From assembly GCF_040954835.1 (NCBI RefSeq), contig NC_090698.1, positions 74,072,284 through 74,136,283 of the forward strand: a stretch of 64,000 bases of DNA. The letters run 5' to 3'. A model generated the notes under the pieces. It was given only the letters and a program-made list of their open reading frames with translations, did no database searches and was not told where the DNA came from. Position 1 is the first letter of the stretch, and each line of letters begins with the position of its first letter. A program made the position numbers and the translations under genes. Positions 13,256 to 25,870 of this stretch are shown here, piece by piece. Source of the DNA: Lepisosteus oculatus (lineage: Eukaryota; Chordata; Actinopteri; Semionotiformes; Lepisosteidae).

Positions 13256-13759
13256 GATTGTTCCTCCGTTATTTCTGTCTGATTCACAAAGTCCTGTGTA
13301 ACGAACCCCCCATGTGCAGTGTCAGATTCGTCATGTGCCCGGCTGCAGCAGGGACAGCTTCAAACCAGGGGAGCAGACACTGCCGCCCTGAACATGAATG
13401 GAAAAAGAAGCTGTGCCTGCAGACAACCCTCATCCAGATCAACAGTACAAACTGAGGAGAGAAAAAAACTCACAGACATAAAATGTTACTTCCAGCCACT
13501 CCGGAAAACCAGAAGCGAAAAGGATCAGCGTGATTTTTGCAGTTTTAAATGCTCAGTGTATCAATTAACGTGTGAAAGTCATTTCCTGCTGGCACTGCTA
13601 AAGATTTTGTTAAAGATTTGCCACAGATTTGATTTAAGAGTGTTAAATGAAACGACTGAATGGCATCTCACGCCTTGGATCACCTTCTGAGCATTTTAAC
13701 TCCTATCAAAAATGCCAACAACGAAAACCAGCATTTCACTGTCTAGGCAGTGGGGTGAC

Positions 13760-14660
13760 CTGGTGCTAGGAGGGTCTCAGGACATCCGAACGTCAATGCT
13801 GAGTGAAGAGGAATGAGTGACCTGGAAATATACTGTATAGCCCCAGAGAGAGAGAGACCGGAAGGACAGCAAAGCACAGGAACCTAGGGACAGGACACAG
13901 TGGGAGCGCCCTGGCCACACAAAAGGGAAGTGATGGGACACTCTCTCGTGGTGGGGTGATCAGGTCAGGACCCAGCCACGCAGAAAAAGCCGAGCCAGAC
14001 AGCGCGATCCGAGTGTCTCGGTCGAGCCTTGTCCCACACGCGGAGCACAGCCCAGGGCAGCGCGGACAGGGCGTGTGTGGGTACAGCTCAGGTCCCTCAT
14101 CTCCCCTGAGGGCCGTGCAGGTCCAGCGGGGCACAGCAGGCTGATGCCGAGCACCCCTAGAGGAGCGGGCTCACCCTCACCACAGGGGCTCCAGGCCCAG
14201 GGCCAGCAGGGGCTCCGCTAGCGTAGAGGAAATCAGGAAGGTAAAGGGATCGTGAGCCAGAGCAGGCCCCCCCAGCGGCCCCTGTCCGTGACCGTCAGCT
14301 GGGGCACACAGGAGGCCCTGCCCCCGGGACGAGAAACACGGAGCAACGGCCACAGAGGGCAGGCCAGAGGAGAAGTCACCGGCTTTCCTTGTCCGGCCCG
14401 GGCACGCCCTCAGTGGGCACTGCGCTGTGCTTCTGTGCTAAGGCAGTGATCTGTCCCAGCCTGCCTGCAGCAGCAGAACTGGAATGCCTGTTGGATGCCA
14501 CTGGCATCCCCCGCGTCGGCTCAGAGCCCGTGGACAGCAGGAGTGAGGGTGCAGTATGTGTGGCGGCTCTGGACTGCACTCAGGGCGCCGCTCCTGTGCA
14601 TTGAGACATAGCAGCTCGGCCAAATTTCCAGCCTCGTTAATAGAAAGCACCTGTTTCCCC
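13760..14660. other. GC- and CpG-rich intronic block, no recognised gene
   Basis: About 900 bases with many CG dinucleotides (for example around 13980-14060), in contrast to AT-rich flanks. Open frames on both strands overlap one another and match no family I recognise. It could be an intronic CpG island, an enhancer, an alternative first exon of MCTP1, or an old GC-rich repeat. Confidence 0.3.
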
Positions 14661-15934
14661 CCGGTGGACGGCCGACTGTCGGCTCTCAGAAGAGATCTAA
14701 TAAGCTACTTTCCAAAGGCAGCGGCTTCGTTAATTGTCTCACATGAAGAAAAAAACAGCGAAAGGCAACAGGGTTTCACCCCCAGCACCTCTCTGCCAAT
14801 CAGGTGACAGAGCTGTCCTCAGAGTGCGAGCACAAGACGCTGGACAATCAAGACCCGGAAGAGCTCCGATGTGGGACAAAAACCACGTCTAGGACGCTGG
14901 TGTGTTCTAAGTCACGCTGAACAAGAGGTTTTGGTGTTGGGTGCTCTCATTCTTTCGGATTTCAGATCGCCTAGTACAGGAATTTGAAACACAATTTGTG
15001 GGTGAGGGTGCTGACTCAGAGCTGGGAGAAACTAAATTAAATTAGAAACCTGCTTGAAAATAATCAGGATGGCCTCAAATCCCTAAATTCCCATATGGCC
15101 TAGCCAGGCACCAAACCTGCTGCTAATTACAGTATACAGCACAAGTTCTGCATGCAGCACATTGAAAATCCTGAATGTACTGTAGTACTACACAATCTAC
15201 ACTGCATTCACTTAATAATGTTTAACAGGTTATAGTATTACAGTACAGTAGTACAGTATTATAATGTACACTGTCCCTCCTCTTACAGCACAGCGTCCGT
15301 GATCTCCATACTGGAGCACTGCCTTGGACAGTCTGGTCCAGGGAAAAGAAGGGATATCTACTGGTCCACCAACATCCCGTTTGCCCAGAGTGACAATCAG
15401 CTTCCCCAGAGCGTGACTAACTCCAGTTCCTAAATGCTTCATTGTGGATTTAACAATATCGATTAAGTGCCATTATAACTAATCTTCAAAACATTCAAAA
15501 TCAGAATGATCATTGATTATTTTTAGAAGAGAATTTGGCCATAATTTCCATTGACCAAAAACTTTACAATGAACCAGCGGCAGCCAGGAACAATAAAATC
15601 ATAATCTGATGGGGTCTATCTTCCATCTTTATGCAATGTGTACAGTATGTCAAAAAATGATGCAACACAAGCACTTTCTAAAAAAAAAACAATGTACTGA
15701 ATACACCAGCTTCATGTCTTATAAAAGTATTTTACAGACTAGAAAAAATACTAGAAACTGCAGGCAGTAGTTTACAGAATGTTTATCCATTTTCCCATAT
15801 TTTCATTTCATACACAGATTTGATTTCTGTGCCAGGAGGGCCTAGGCACCTCTAGCTGGCATTGAAGTAACTGTGCGTTTGTCTAAAGGATAGTAAACAC
15901 ACAGTACAGAAAACAGTACAGTACAGATTGCGCT

Positions 15935-16350
15935 CCAATCAGGGTGATTAATTAGTGGGATACCACAGGATTCTGTATTTGGACCGCTGCTCTTCCTAAC
16001 TTAATGTATCAATCTTCCAGATTCTGGTCTGCTTAAATCACTAGTCAGGTCTGTAATTCGGTGCATATGCAAATATAAACAGCAAAGGACAAATGTTTAG
16101 ATAAAATTCAAGACTGGGCAAAAACGTGGCAGATGGCATATAAAGTAGATAAGTGTGGGGTGTTACATGCAGGTAGCAGAACATCACACCACATTTACAT
16201 ATGGATATTTTGTCCAATTTTGGCCCCTACGCTGTAGAATAGACATCACTGCTCTTGAGCCGCTCCAGAGAAGAGAAGCTGGATACATACTAGAGCTCAA
16301 GGGAATGTCTGACAGGGTGCAGAAATTCAACCCAGAAGACCCTGTCTGAA
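15935..16350 (+). mobile_element. CR1-like LINE fragment with internal deletion
   Basis: The plus strand encodes SVFGPLLFLT near 15972 (family GSVLGPLLFL) and then KIQDWAKTWQMAYKVDKCGV and LHAGSR at 16105-16180. It then jumps to VQFWPLRCRIDITALEPLQR at about 16210. These reverse-transcriptase and C-terminal blocks are in the right order, but the sequence between LHAGSR and VQFW is shorter than expected. Confidence 0.7.
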
Positions 16351-18064
16351 TGAAACACCAACTTGAGGGCACAAGTGGAAACAGTGTGGACACTGGGGTA
16401 ACACCCCTTCTCTTTTCAAGAAATGGGATTTTTAATGACCATGGAGTCAGGACCTCAGTTTTATATCTTATATCTAGCACCTTTATACAGTATAGTGTCC
16501 CTGTTACTATACTGGGGCATTAGGACCCACACAGACTGCAGGCTGAGCTCCCCCTACTGGCCTTACTAACACCTCTTCCAGCAGCCTGATATTGGCAGAC
16601 CTAAGTTTTTCCCAGGAGTCTCCCACCCAGGTACTGACCAGGCTCACAGCTGCTGAGCTCATGTGGGCTAGCTGCTGGGAGTTACAGGTTGATATCTCTG
16701 CTGGAAATGAATTTAATGTGAGAGCTGTGGGGTTCTGGAGCAATCCACAAGTCTCTCTAATTCACCTGGAGCTGGAGAGCACTGTTCCCACTGGGCTTCA
16801 CAGAGAACCATTTATCAGTACCATTACATCCGGCATGTGAAATTGGCTTTGCTTAAATCACAGACCTGATAGGAACCACAGCATTAAATATCCTCTCAAT
16901 AAACACGCACAATGAAGTAGAATGTAAAATTGAGCTGTCCCATAAATAAAGTACATGCACAAAGGAAAACAAAAAAATCCTTCTTACACCCCTACTGTTC
17001 ATTTTTACTTATTTCCATGGACGTAGATTTTCCTGTATGAGTGCAAAAGCACAATTACACCCTTTATTGCGCAGAAAATAAAAAGACAAAAATAAGCCAA
17101 GGCTTAACCTTCAAAATGGTGCACACCAGAGACAAAAGACATAGCTAGAAAAAGTTCACATAATGCCAAAGATAAGCACTGCACTAACCTTTACCAACAC
17201 CATACTGCAGCTTCTGTACAGTATGTCACCCTGCAACTCTCCACTGAGCTCAGCAGTGTGAGCCTGGCCAGTACCTGGAGGGGAGACTCCTGGGAAAGCT
17301 GAGGCTGCTGCTGGGAGAGGTGTTAGTGGGGCTTTGGATCCACTGCAACACCTACAGTAAAACGAGCACGTTTCTTATTGTCACAAATCAATTACACATA
17401 CTGTACACATTGGTAAAATTAAATGTGCAAGTGGAAAATGAATATTTTAATCTAAAAGCAGAAACCGAAGAGCCCGGTCATGTCGCTCACCAAGCCCTGC
17501 CTGACGATGTGGTTCGGACAGGCGACCACAATTAAAGCCACATCCTGCAAGGTAAGAGTGCAACTACACACCGCAGCCTCGAAAATAATATATAAGGTTT
17601 AAAAACGAACTTAGTTTCCCCTTCGTGTCCTGTGGTTTGTGTGTCGCTTTTGAGAATTCAATAAGCCCTTTGTCAAACCGACACAAAGTGAGGATAAATC
17701 TCCACCAGATAAAAAAAAAGAAAAACTATACAAGCAAACGGTACTTCAATATATATATTCAAGGCATTCCCATTGCAAACAAGGAAACCAGCTATTGAGG
17801 TTTTCTTGTTTTCCATGCAATGATTCTGAGGGACCGAGAGATCCCTGACCCACAGTAAGGAGGTCAGATAACACGACCCCCCATATCTTTAAACAAAATG
17901 TGGATGTGCGCATGTGGACTTGAAAGGAGGAACTTTCATATCTTCTCCTTAGTCAGCAAACTACTACAGGATGAAGGATTTGCTCCATGAAAGCACATGA
18001 TCTTCCACTTTAAAGAGAAACCCAAAGACCTTGACCACTACTGAAGACCTACAGTAGGACATTA

Positions 18065-18300
18065 CTAAACGCACTGAGCATCATTAGAAGAGAGGACGCC
18101 ATTTGGCCATCAAGCCCATTTTGTAGTTAATAGTTCATCGATCCTATTATCTCATCCAGCTGTGTCTTGAAAGAAACCAGGGTACTGCCTTCAACAACAT
18201 GGGTGGGTAGTTTGTTCCAGGCTCCTACAACCCTTTGGGTAAAGAGGTGCCTTCTGTTCTCGATTTTAAATGCATTTCCACATACTTACTTCAGGCAGGC
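18065..18300 (-). mobile_element. CR1-like LINE 3' fragment
   Basis: The plus strand shows the reverse of the family tail: AAGCCCATTTTGTAGTTAAT, CTCATCCAGCTGTGTCTTGA, TTCAACAACATGGGTGGGTA and TTTGGGTAAAGAGGTGCCTT. The minus strand therefore reads as the ORF2 C-terminus and 3' end. The order parallels the copy at 8095-8365. Confidence 0.65.
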
Positions 18301-20634
18301 TTCTATGAGAGCTTATAGAAGAGACACCAGGAAGGGCTGCAGCAGAAGGCAAGAGGTCCCGTTCCTCTTTTCTAAAAGGAATTCTGATCCACGATCCTCG
18401 AATGGCAAATATTGTGATTTTTTTGGGAGATGTGCTATTTAACTAAGGCCCCACCTACTACATGACTTAGACCCATCTGTAAAAGACCACTATTCTACAT
18501 CGGCAGGACTGTAGTTGTGGACACGATCATGTAGATGGTCTGCTTATCAAATTACTTGCACATTTAGTGGTCACATTCATCAGCTGTTCTACTCTTCACT
18601 AAAATCTGATAATGTACATAACATCCACCCACTGCACTGACGCAACACTAAAACAACTTAGGAAAAAGGTTACAAAAAATAATTTCTTAGTATTTATAAC
18701 AAAACATTCCTGTCTGGCTTTGATCCAACTGTTGTACCTGGTAAAGTGCTTTTGAATGCACATGACAACACAGATTTGATCCTTTCTAAAAGAAAGATCA
18801 ACAGTCTGGGACAGCAAGCAACTCTGTTGAAAGCATAATGCTCAATGACTAGTTAGACAAAGTTAGGCTGAAGTGACTCGACACTGGATCCCATCCCAGA
18901 GAGAGAACAGGAAAGTCAAGAACATTTTTAATATTGAGCAAAGAGACTTCTGTTTATGTGCAAGGGAGAAAAAACTCTTAATGGTAAAAACTTTTAACAT
19001 CTTCCAACCTGTTTGCAGGGTTCTGTATGAAAAGAAACTGTGCTGTCTGTGCAGTGTCGTTATGCTACCTACGGTATGTGTTTGAGGTAATGCTGTTTAA
19101 TGAAAGGGGCATTCCTTGCCTTGTCTATTCCTCAAAATGCAATTGCACATATAGTTTTTGTTTTTCTTTTTGAAGCATAGCAATACAATAAAATATTGTA
19201 CATGTAAACTCTAATGAATGATCTTACCACAGCTACTTAAATGTTTACAAATCTCTGAAGAAATACTACTTAGTTTGTGTGCCTGACTGGTTTTGAGTCC
19301 AGAGGCTGCAGAAGCCCATAGGTGTAGCCTCTGTGCTCTTCATGTAACTTACAGTAAATGCATACCCTGACAGATTTGTTTAAACATTATTTACTGCAGC
19401 ACTTATCACAGAATGAAGGAAACAATCATTACTTGATTTGAAACAGTTAAGCAAGGCTAATTTAAGTGACAATACAAGGAACTGGGTAGCCACTCCTACA
19501 AAAGAGCCAAAATGCACATTACCTGACAGGCCAAACTAAAACCCACTGATTGAATTTCAAAATGCACAGTCATGGCACACATACGGTGCACAACACATTT
19601 GCAAACGTGTGTCATTTATTTGCACACGTGTTATGGAGATAAGTGGATCCTGCTTCTCTTTGTCAGTACTGTGATGGATTCGTGACATTCTCTGGTTTGA
19701 TGAGGGAAGAAACAGCGGGGTCGCATTAGGTTTGCGCTCACAGCAAATAATTCTGTTACCGCAGACAAACTCTCAATTTTGTCTTATTGAACAATGTGTT
19801 TACTGTGATTGAGGGACTATTCAAAGGAGAGCTCAGGTGAACTTAGACTGATGATATACAGAATAATACATTTATAAAGGTTTTCTACACAAACCTTCCT
19901 TGCTTTTATTTCTCCTTCTTGCGAATAAACCAAATATGGAAACAAGAAAGAAATAGACTATGTATCATTAATGCAGAAGATCAGAACAGCTGCATTACAA
20001 CAGCAAACCCTGAACATTTCACTCTAAAAACTGCTGTCTAAACAAGCAGCAGAAAGTGTGCAAATGTGTAAAAAAGGCCAAACTGCATGTCCCCTGCATC
20101 TCTTACTCTACCAGCAGAGTAGGGTGCTGCTGTGCCAGACGGTTCTGAGGGCTCCCTACTGGATCTGCGCCATAATCTGCCCTCACTGGTCTCCAGCAGA
20201 GGGCGCAGTCTTCTGTCTCTTACAGTTTCGCCCCTGGCCCTGGCATGCATCTGCAGTAAATTTATACACAACAGGCATTTGCTTCGTGCATTTTGTTCAG
20301 AAGGAATCTGTGTTTCGTTCTAGACCACTGGCCCTGGAGAACCCCAGGTCTGTAGGCATTTTGAATACCTTTCATCAGTGGCAGAAGATCATATTTTCTT
20401 AATTAATTAAGCCCTTAATTGGCTCAATTACACAACTGTGATGTGTTTAAATGAAAACTGGAATTCACCAAGCTTTGTTCTAATGAGTCTCCCTTCTGAC
20501 TTTCTGGTAAGTCTAACAGTATGGCATTTAAGAAAACCACAGCGAGGAGAAAGGGCTGCCCTCATCAGACAGGGCTGTCATGTACGCACAAGCACACAGC
20601 GACTGCTCACAGAGACCAGTTCACCCAGTCAGCG

Positions 20635-20770
20635 CATCTCTAGGAGGTGGGAGGAAACCCACATAAATTCAGGATGAACATGCAAACTCTACTCCAAAGG
20701 AGCTGGAAGCTGGAATAAAGCCCAGAACTACACAGCTGTGAGGCACCCGCACTCAACACCTCTGCAGCTC
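20635..20770 (-). mobile_element. V-SINE-type SINE fragment
   Basis: Contains GTGGGAGGAAACCCACATAA, AACATGCAAACTCTACTCC and a following GCTGTGAGGCACC. These are the central conserved block and part of the tRNA-like region in reverse, as in the better copy at 12305-12615. Confidence 0.55.
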
Positions 20771-21859
20771 AGCTCAGCCTGTCAATAATCACAACCCCAT
20801 AAACAGAAACTAAATGGGCTTAACTAAGGCAGTACTCAAAGCCACCGTAGTGTTTCTGGTCCCTCGGGATTGAGTAATCACATCGGGCCTCCCTGTTACA
20901 CCTCTACGTGGCGACAGCAGCAGAGACAGAATGCTGCTCTGGGAGCTGCAGGGAGTGCACTGTCCACATGGGGGACATCATAGCCTTGCAAGCCGACATG
21001 GGACATGTGTCATGTGTTGTGAATTGTTTTTGGAAATCCGTGACCCTGAACTATGACACCACACCACATTAAGCCATGCAGCGAACACCATTAGCCCCTC
21101 CAAAATGAAACATCAAACGCAAGAATTAAATGTAGATGAAAGCAAAATGTGGTGCTACAGTCCCACCAGAGGGACCCCCATTGTTTTGGAGTACATATCA
21201 TGCAGATGACAGGAGTGAGAATCCAGCCTATCACCTCCCTGCAGCCATAACATATAAACAACCTCACAACTGTTGCAAATCAGCGGGGAAACATTTCGCA
21301 ACAGCCTGTGCCACACACTCCAGTGTAAGGATCTGAATCGTGAACAGGCAGGAGCAGGGAGCAGTGCACTGGGGGCGGGTTGGGGGGAGGGTTTGCGTAG
21401 GAGGCTGGGAAACAAGTAATACAGATCCCTAAAAAAGCCTAGAGGGTACATTAGCAAAGATGACAAATCCCTAGTGTCTTGCGTCTCTTCCCACCTATCC
21501 CTCCTGTCATCCTACCTACTGTGCAGTACAATGGGGCCTAACAAAGGCAGGATAATCCATCAGTGACGCACTTCAAGGGCCTGTAACACGGTTATATCGA
21601 GAGCACACGGAGAGCAAACCCACAATTAACCTGCCAGCAAAGAAGCCCACTCTTCCCGAGGAGAGGCAGAGCCGCCCGCCTCCGGTTAGATCTGTCTGAG
21701 CACCTCCTCGTGCCAGCGAGGCGGGGAGGCGGGAGGCACGGAGGCTGCCGTGCACCCTGCTCTGGCCATTATGCGATCAAGCGTTCACAAAACGGCAAAA
21801 CCCCGAATGCAAATCTCACCCGGAAAGGTTTAAGGGGAAGGAACAGGTACAGGTACGCC

Positions 21860-21970
21860 CTGCCGCCCCCTCCATAGTGCTGGCAAATGTCCGATCCCTA
21901 GGGAACAAGCTGGACGAGCTCCATGGTGATGTGAAATTCCCCTGCGCATGGCGGGACGAGACGACGGTCG
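21860..21970 (+). mobile_element. LINE endonuclease-domain fragment
   Basis: The plus strand encodes SIVLANVRSLGNKLDELHGD, the start of the apurinic-like endonuclease domain of a CR1/L2-type ORF2 (family pattern LxNxRSLxNKxDEL). The match fades after about 35 residues. Confidence 0.6.
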
Positions 21971-22764
21971 AGTCCACGTTGTGGTCAGGTGGCTCTGGGG
22001 CTCCATACAGACTGGAGAGGAGCTGTCTAAGTAGTGGGGGAAAAGCAGAGCCATGGGGCAGGAAGGCTAAAATCTTTAAATATCTTTTTTAAAATCGGCG
22101 GATGTGGAATTACTTTCGCTTGTACTTAGACGACAATGTTTGCCTCGCGAGTCTGGGCGACTTTGTGTTAATTAATTTACTTCCTCGTGGAAAAATGGCA
22201 GCTGGGCTCACAGCACACATGTTGAAGGCCAGGAGCCACATGCCAATACAGACCTGCCGTGCAGTATGTAAAACTGAAAGACTCACACTCACACTTCCAC
22301 AGACATCATTTTAGTTTTTGACCACAAGTCCAGCAGGCAGTAAAAGCCGAAGCTCAGAGCTCAGCGGTGACTGCAGTGCACAAGAACGAGAGACTGTCTG
22401 TAAAGTGTCCACAGCTTTTCGCTGTAGTTGTGAACAGGAAACTGGTGTTCAGAGCTGTGATGACATGCAGCCAACTAGGGTGTCAGCCTCACGATGCAGA
22501 CACATGCTCTTCAGTGTCAAAGCTAAATAAAGCTCTGTGCTGTCAGGAGAGGACCATATTAATAACGCAACATGCCCTCACATGTATACAAACCCTGCGC
22601 CGTCAAAGCCACTTCAATATTAATGAATGCAGTCTTCCCTTATGCTGATTGTCGTACAAACAATAGCTTGCAGATATATTTTTTCAAAGTGACTTAATGA
22701 GCATTTGGTACTTACAAAAGTTTGCAAAAGGCAGCAACCGTGTGTCACTGACGCCCGGTCAGCC

Positions 22765-23285
22765 TCCTGTGGAACGTGTCATTAAGACCCTATGCGAGGC
22801 AGCAAGGCTGGAAAGGAATTGGAGACGGACTTCAAGGAAGACACACAAGGTTTATTCGTGCTCACAGTGGTAACAGGGAACTCCGTGCAGTAGTGAAGGT
22901 TAAGTATCCAATAGCAACCAAATCCAGGCAGGTCCAAAGGGGCATCAGGACACAGTCTGTAGATCCATCACCGGGAAACCCATTCAGGGATGAACGGGGA
23001 CAAGAGCACACGAAGAACAGGAACTGGGGAATACGGAGCTTGGGCTCAGAAGGTCGTGGTGACTACAACAGGCCAGTGCCCTCAGGCTTCTCTGAAGCCC
23101 GGGAGCAGGTGGGCCATCAGGCAACCATCTTCCCAAGCCGAGCCCCGAAGGCAGGAGGAAGTTAACTTAAATAGGGAACCTTAACTGGACACACCAGGAA
23201 AGAACACAAGTAATAACTAAAAGGACTACCAGGAGAGGACTGGAGCGCCCTCTGGAGGAGGGGATGCTGGCCATAACACCATGCT
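22765..23285. repeat. Probable GC-rich interspersed repeat
   Basis: A half-kilobase of distinct, GC-rich composition beginning near GACCCTATGCGAGGCAGC and ending near GGCCATAACACC. The phrase GACCCTATGC recurs near the start of the block at 45.18 kb, suggesting one family, perhaps a non-autonomous DNA transposon. It has a 129-codon open frame on the plus strand (22776-23165) that matches nothing I recognise and is probably not a gene. Confidence 0.35.
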
Positions 23286-23984
23286 TCCTCTGCTGGAGGC
23301 GGGTGGCAAAGCCCGGCATGAAGGGCACGAGCACATTCAGCAGTGTGCTCCCGACCAGCTGTGGCGATCTGGAAGCCCTGCTCATTGTCCCCACTGAAAG
23401 GTGAAACTCTCTGTCAAGGAAATATCACTTGCGTGAGGAGAGGGAAGGGAAACGCACACCACTTCCTATAATCCTAAAGCCAGACAACAATTACAGCTGA
23501 GCGCTTTTCTGCACGAGCCCACATCCAGAAACTGAGCAGAGGTGAAACCATATACTGCTTTAGAAACCACGTCTGAAGTCCAGACCCTACAGCCTTATAA
23601 CACACATTCCACTGTTAAACTGTCTTCACTTTTATCCATTGACACCGCTGAAATGGATCAGTTTCTTTAGTGTAAAATCAAATGGGTTGAATTTCTATTC
23701 TCCACTTTGCAAAACGCACATCTCAATGAAGGCAGACTGAATCCTGATCTGCTTTTAAATTGGTTTCTCCTTGGTCTGTGGTGCATCAGTGACTGTGCTT
23801 TTTATCCTGCAATAATAATGACACAGTGGGCGAACTGTGAAAACACCATCAATAGAGTTTGTAGACAGAGGAATATTACAACTGTTTCTTTTATTTCTTT
23901 GAGTTTTAAGTCCCGATTGCATCAATTGATATTTGTTTGAACAGAAAATTATTTTCTTTACAGAAATAAAGATAAGATAAGAGA

Positions 23985-24075
23985 TCACTTTATTGTCCAT
24001 ATACAATTTCTAGTATTAGGAATTTGTCTTTTTGCATACCCCAACTTGCTCCCCATGAGACACACAGACAGCCAC
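23985..24075 (-). mobile_element. tRNA-SINE 3' tail (same family as 39060-39331)
   Basis: The plus strand has ATCACTTTATTGTCCATATA, TAGGAATTTGTCTTTTTGCA and CCATGAGACACACAGACAG, matching the tail of the complete SINE at 39060-39331. The tRNA-like head is missing. Confidence 0.6.
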
Positions 24076-24179
24076 CGCACCGTATTATGAAGTAAAGTGT
24101 CCATAATACTCAAAGATGTTTCAGGTCCAGGATGAGAGATCATTTAGAAAGGTAAAGCTGGCTTTAGTTACACTAGTTC

Positions 24180-24310
24180 AGGTGGGGAGCTGCGTCAGCG
24201 TGCATAGGCTGCAAAGGAAAAAGTAATAGGTTTATTCCATGGTGAAAAGAGAAGAAAGAAAACACAACGTTCCGGCCGTGGAGCCTTCCTCAGGTGCTTC
24301 TTCATGCAAC
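24180..24310 (-). repeat. Penelope-type repeat remnant with hammerhead-like core (copy A)
   Basis: The plus strand has GGGGAGCTGCGTCAGC, AGGCTGCAAAGG, TTTATTCCATGG, AGAGAAGAAAGAAAACACAA and CGTTCCGGCCGTGGAGCC. The minus strand over 24262-24295 reads CTGAGGA, a stem-loop closed by GGC/GCC, then GGAAC. This fits the hammerhead pattern CUGANGA - stem II - GAAA with one change in the GAAA block. Such ribozymes are known in terminal repeats of Penelope-like elements. No reverse transcriptase remains. Confidence 0.55.
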
Positions 24311-25189
24311 CAGTTTAGAATTCTCGCTCACTCTTGTCTGTCCAGAAACTCGGAGCCTTAGACTCTTAGGTGCAACACTGATGCCAATTTCTCCCTGTTC
24401 AGGGGTCATATTCCAGTAACAACAGGCTAAAGGGTCTCATTGGAAGGGTTAATATGGGCTTTTTAATGGGGTTTAAAATAATTCTACATCCCCTAACTTT
24501 TGGGAAAGGCTTTTTTAATCTTTGTCACACAACATAACACTGTGGAAAATGAACTCACTGGAAAGCCGTTAAATAAACAAGTACCTGACTGCTCTAAAAT
24601 CACACACTGTGAGCAAAAGGCCTTTCATTAGTGCTCAATAATGAACCCCAGGAATATATCATTAATCAGGCTCTGCTATAATACTATAATACTGTCAAGC
24701 TACACACTAGGTAAAAAATAAAAGATCAATTTTATTTCTAATGAAAGTCTGTCTTAAAACAGTACTGTATATTCATCTTAAAGAACTAAAGTAATAAGCC
24801 TATTTTGGATTTTTGCAGTGCTCTCTGCTCTGAGAGTGCACAAAACATTTTATTTAAGACAAAGCAAAATGCTATAACTGTGATCCTCAACCCTCATCTC
24901 ATCTTGTAGCTCACCTGTGTCTTGTCTTTTTGTTCCTGTTGAATTGGGCCAACTGTTTTAAATGTTCTATTAGAGGCACATTTTTCTATTCGCATTCAGC
25001 TCTCACCAGGTTGAATTGTAACAGACAAGCTCTCGGCAGAACCAGAAACACTCACTGTGGCAGAGTTTGACAGGTCATTCCCCCTTCTGTGTCTTTATCC
25101 TAAACTGATCACCTGTTAGGCCCTATTTAACCAGAAATAAGGTAGCAGACAATTCAGAAGTTAAGGAGAGATTGGATTAAGCCCTGGGT

Positions 25190-25870
25190 GCTGCAGGTTT
25201 TGGAACAGTGCACCTGAACTGGGGTATTCTTGAAACCAAAAAAGTCACGTAGATCAATCAGAAGCATCATAAAGCATCAAGGAGTATTAATATTAGGAAT
25301 TATTAGCATTGATTACCAGTGCAGTTGGACAAGAACCTTATGAGACACCAGACCCATATCATACCAGGGATTAGCAGGAGATGGAGTTCACAGAAAGGCA
25401 GCTGAATTTAATTTAAAATAAGCTGCAAATTGGTGATTACTGATGATAAAGTGAGTCCAGTTGTCCAGATGAGTATGGTATGACATTATTGATGATGTCA
25501 CACAAGAGCTGGATACTGTATGAGATTTGCCTATTGGTCTGAGAAGTGCTGTTAATATAGAGGGAGAAAAGAGCAGGACTCAGGACAGACCCTTGTGCGA
25601 CTCCCTTAGTAACAGGAAAGGGCTATGAAACAAATCTGCTTGTTACACAATGAATATGGTTTCGTAAGTAACATACTGAGACCAATACTACACAGTTGAT
25701 TCAGAAAAACTGTGATCCACAACATCAAAATCCCTGGAGAAATTTATAAAGACAGCTGGTGAGGTTTTAAACAAGACCCTTTATGATATTACCGAGAACT
25801 TTCAAGGCTGCTGTAAGACATCTATACCCACAATGAAAAGACTGCATTCCAGGCAGCATGTTTCAGAAGA
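25190..25870 (-). mobile_element. L2-like LINE reverse transcriptase fragment
   Basis: The minus strand encodes, with breaks, a block like TAALKVLGNIIKGL near 25800 (family TALLKVTNDL). It continues with DVVDH near 25720 (family AFDTVDH) and LFSLYINSTSQTNRQISYSI near 25540 (family LFSLYMLPLGxIIRxHGISF). The order is that of an L2-type reverse transcriptase. Heavily decayed. Confidence 0.6.

Noticed and set aside
22776..23165. 129-codon open frame at 22.8 kb
   Set aside because: Inside a probable interspersed repeat; no domain recognised and no splice context.
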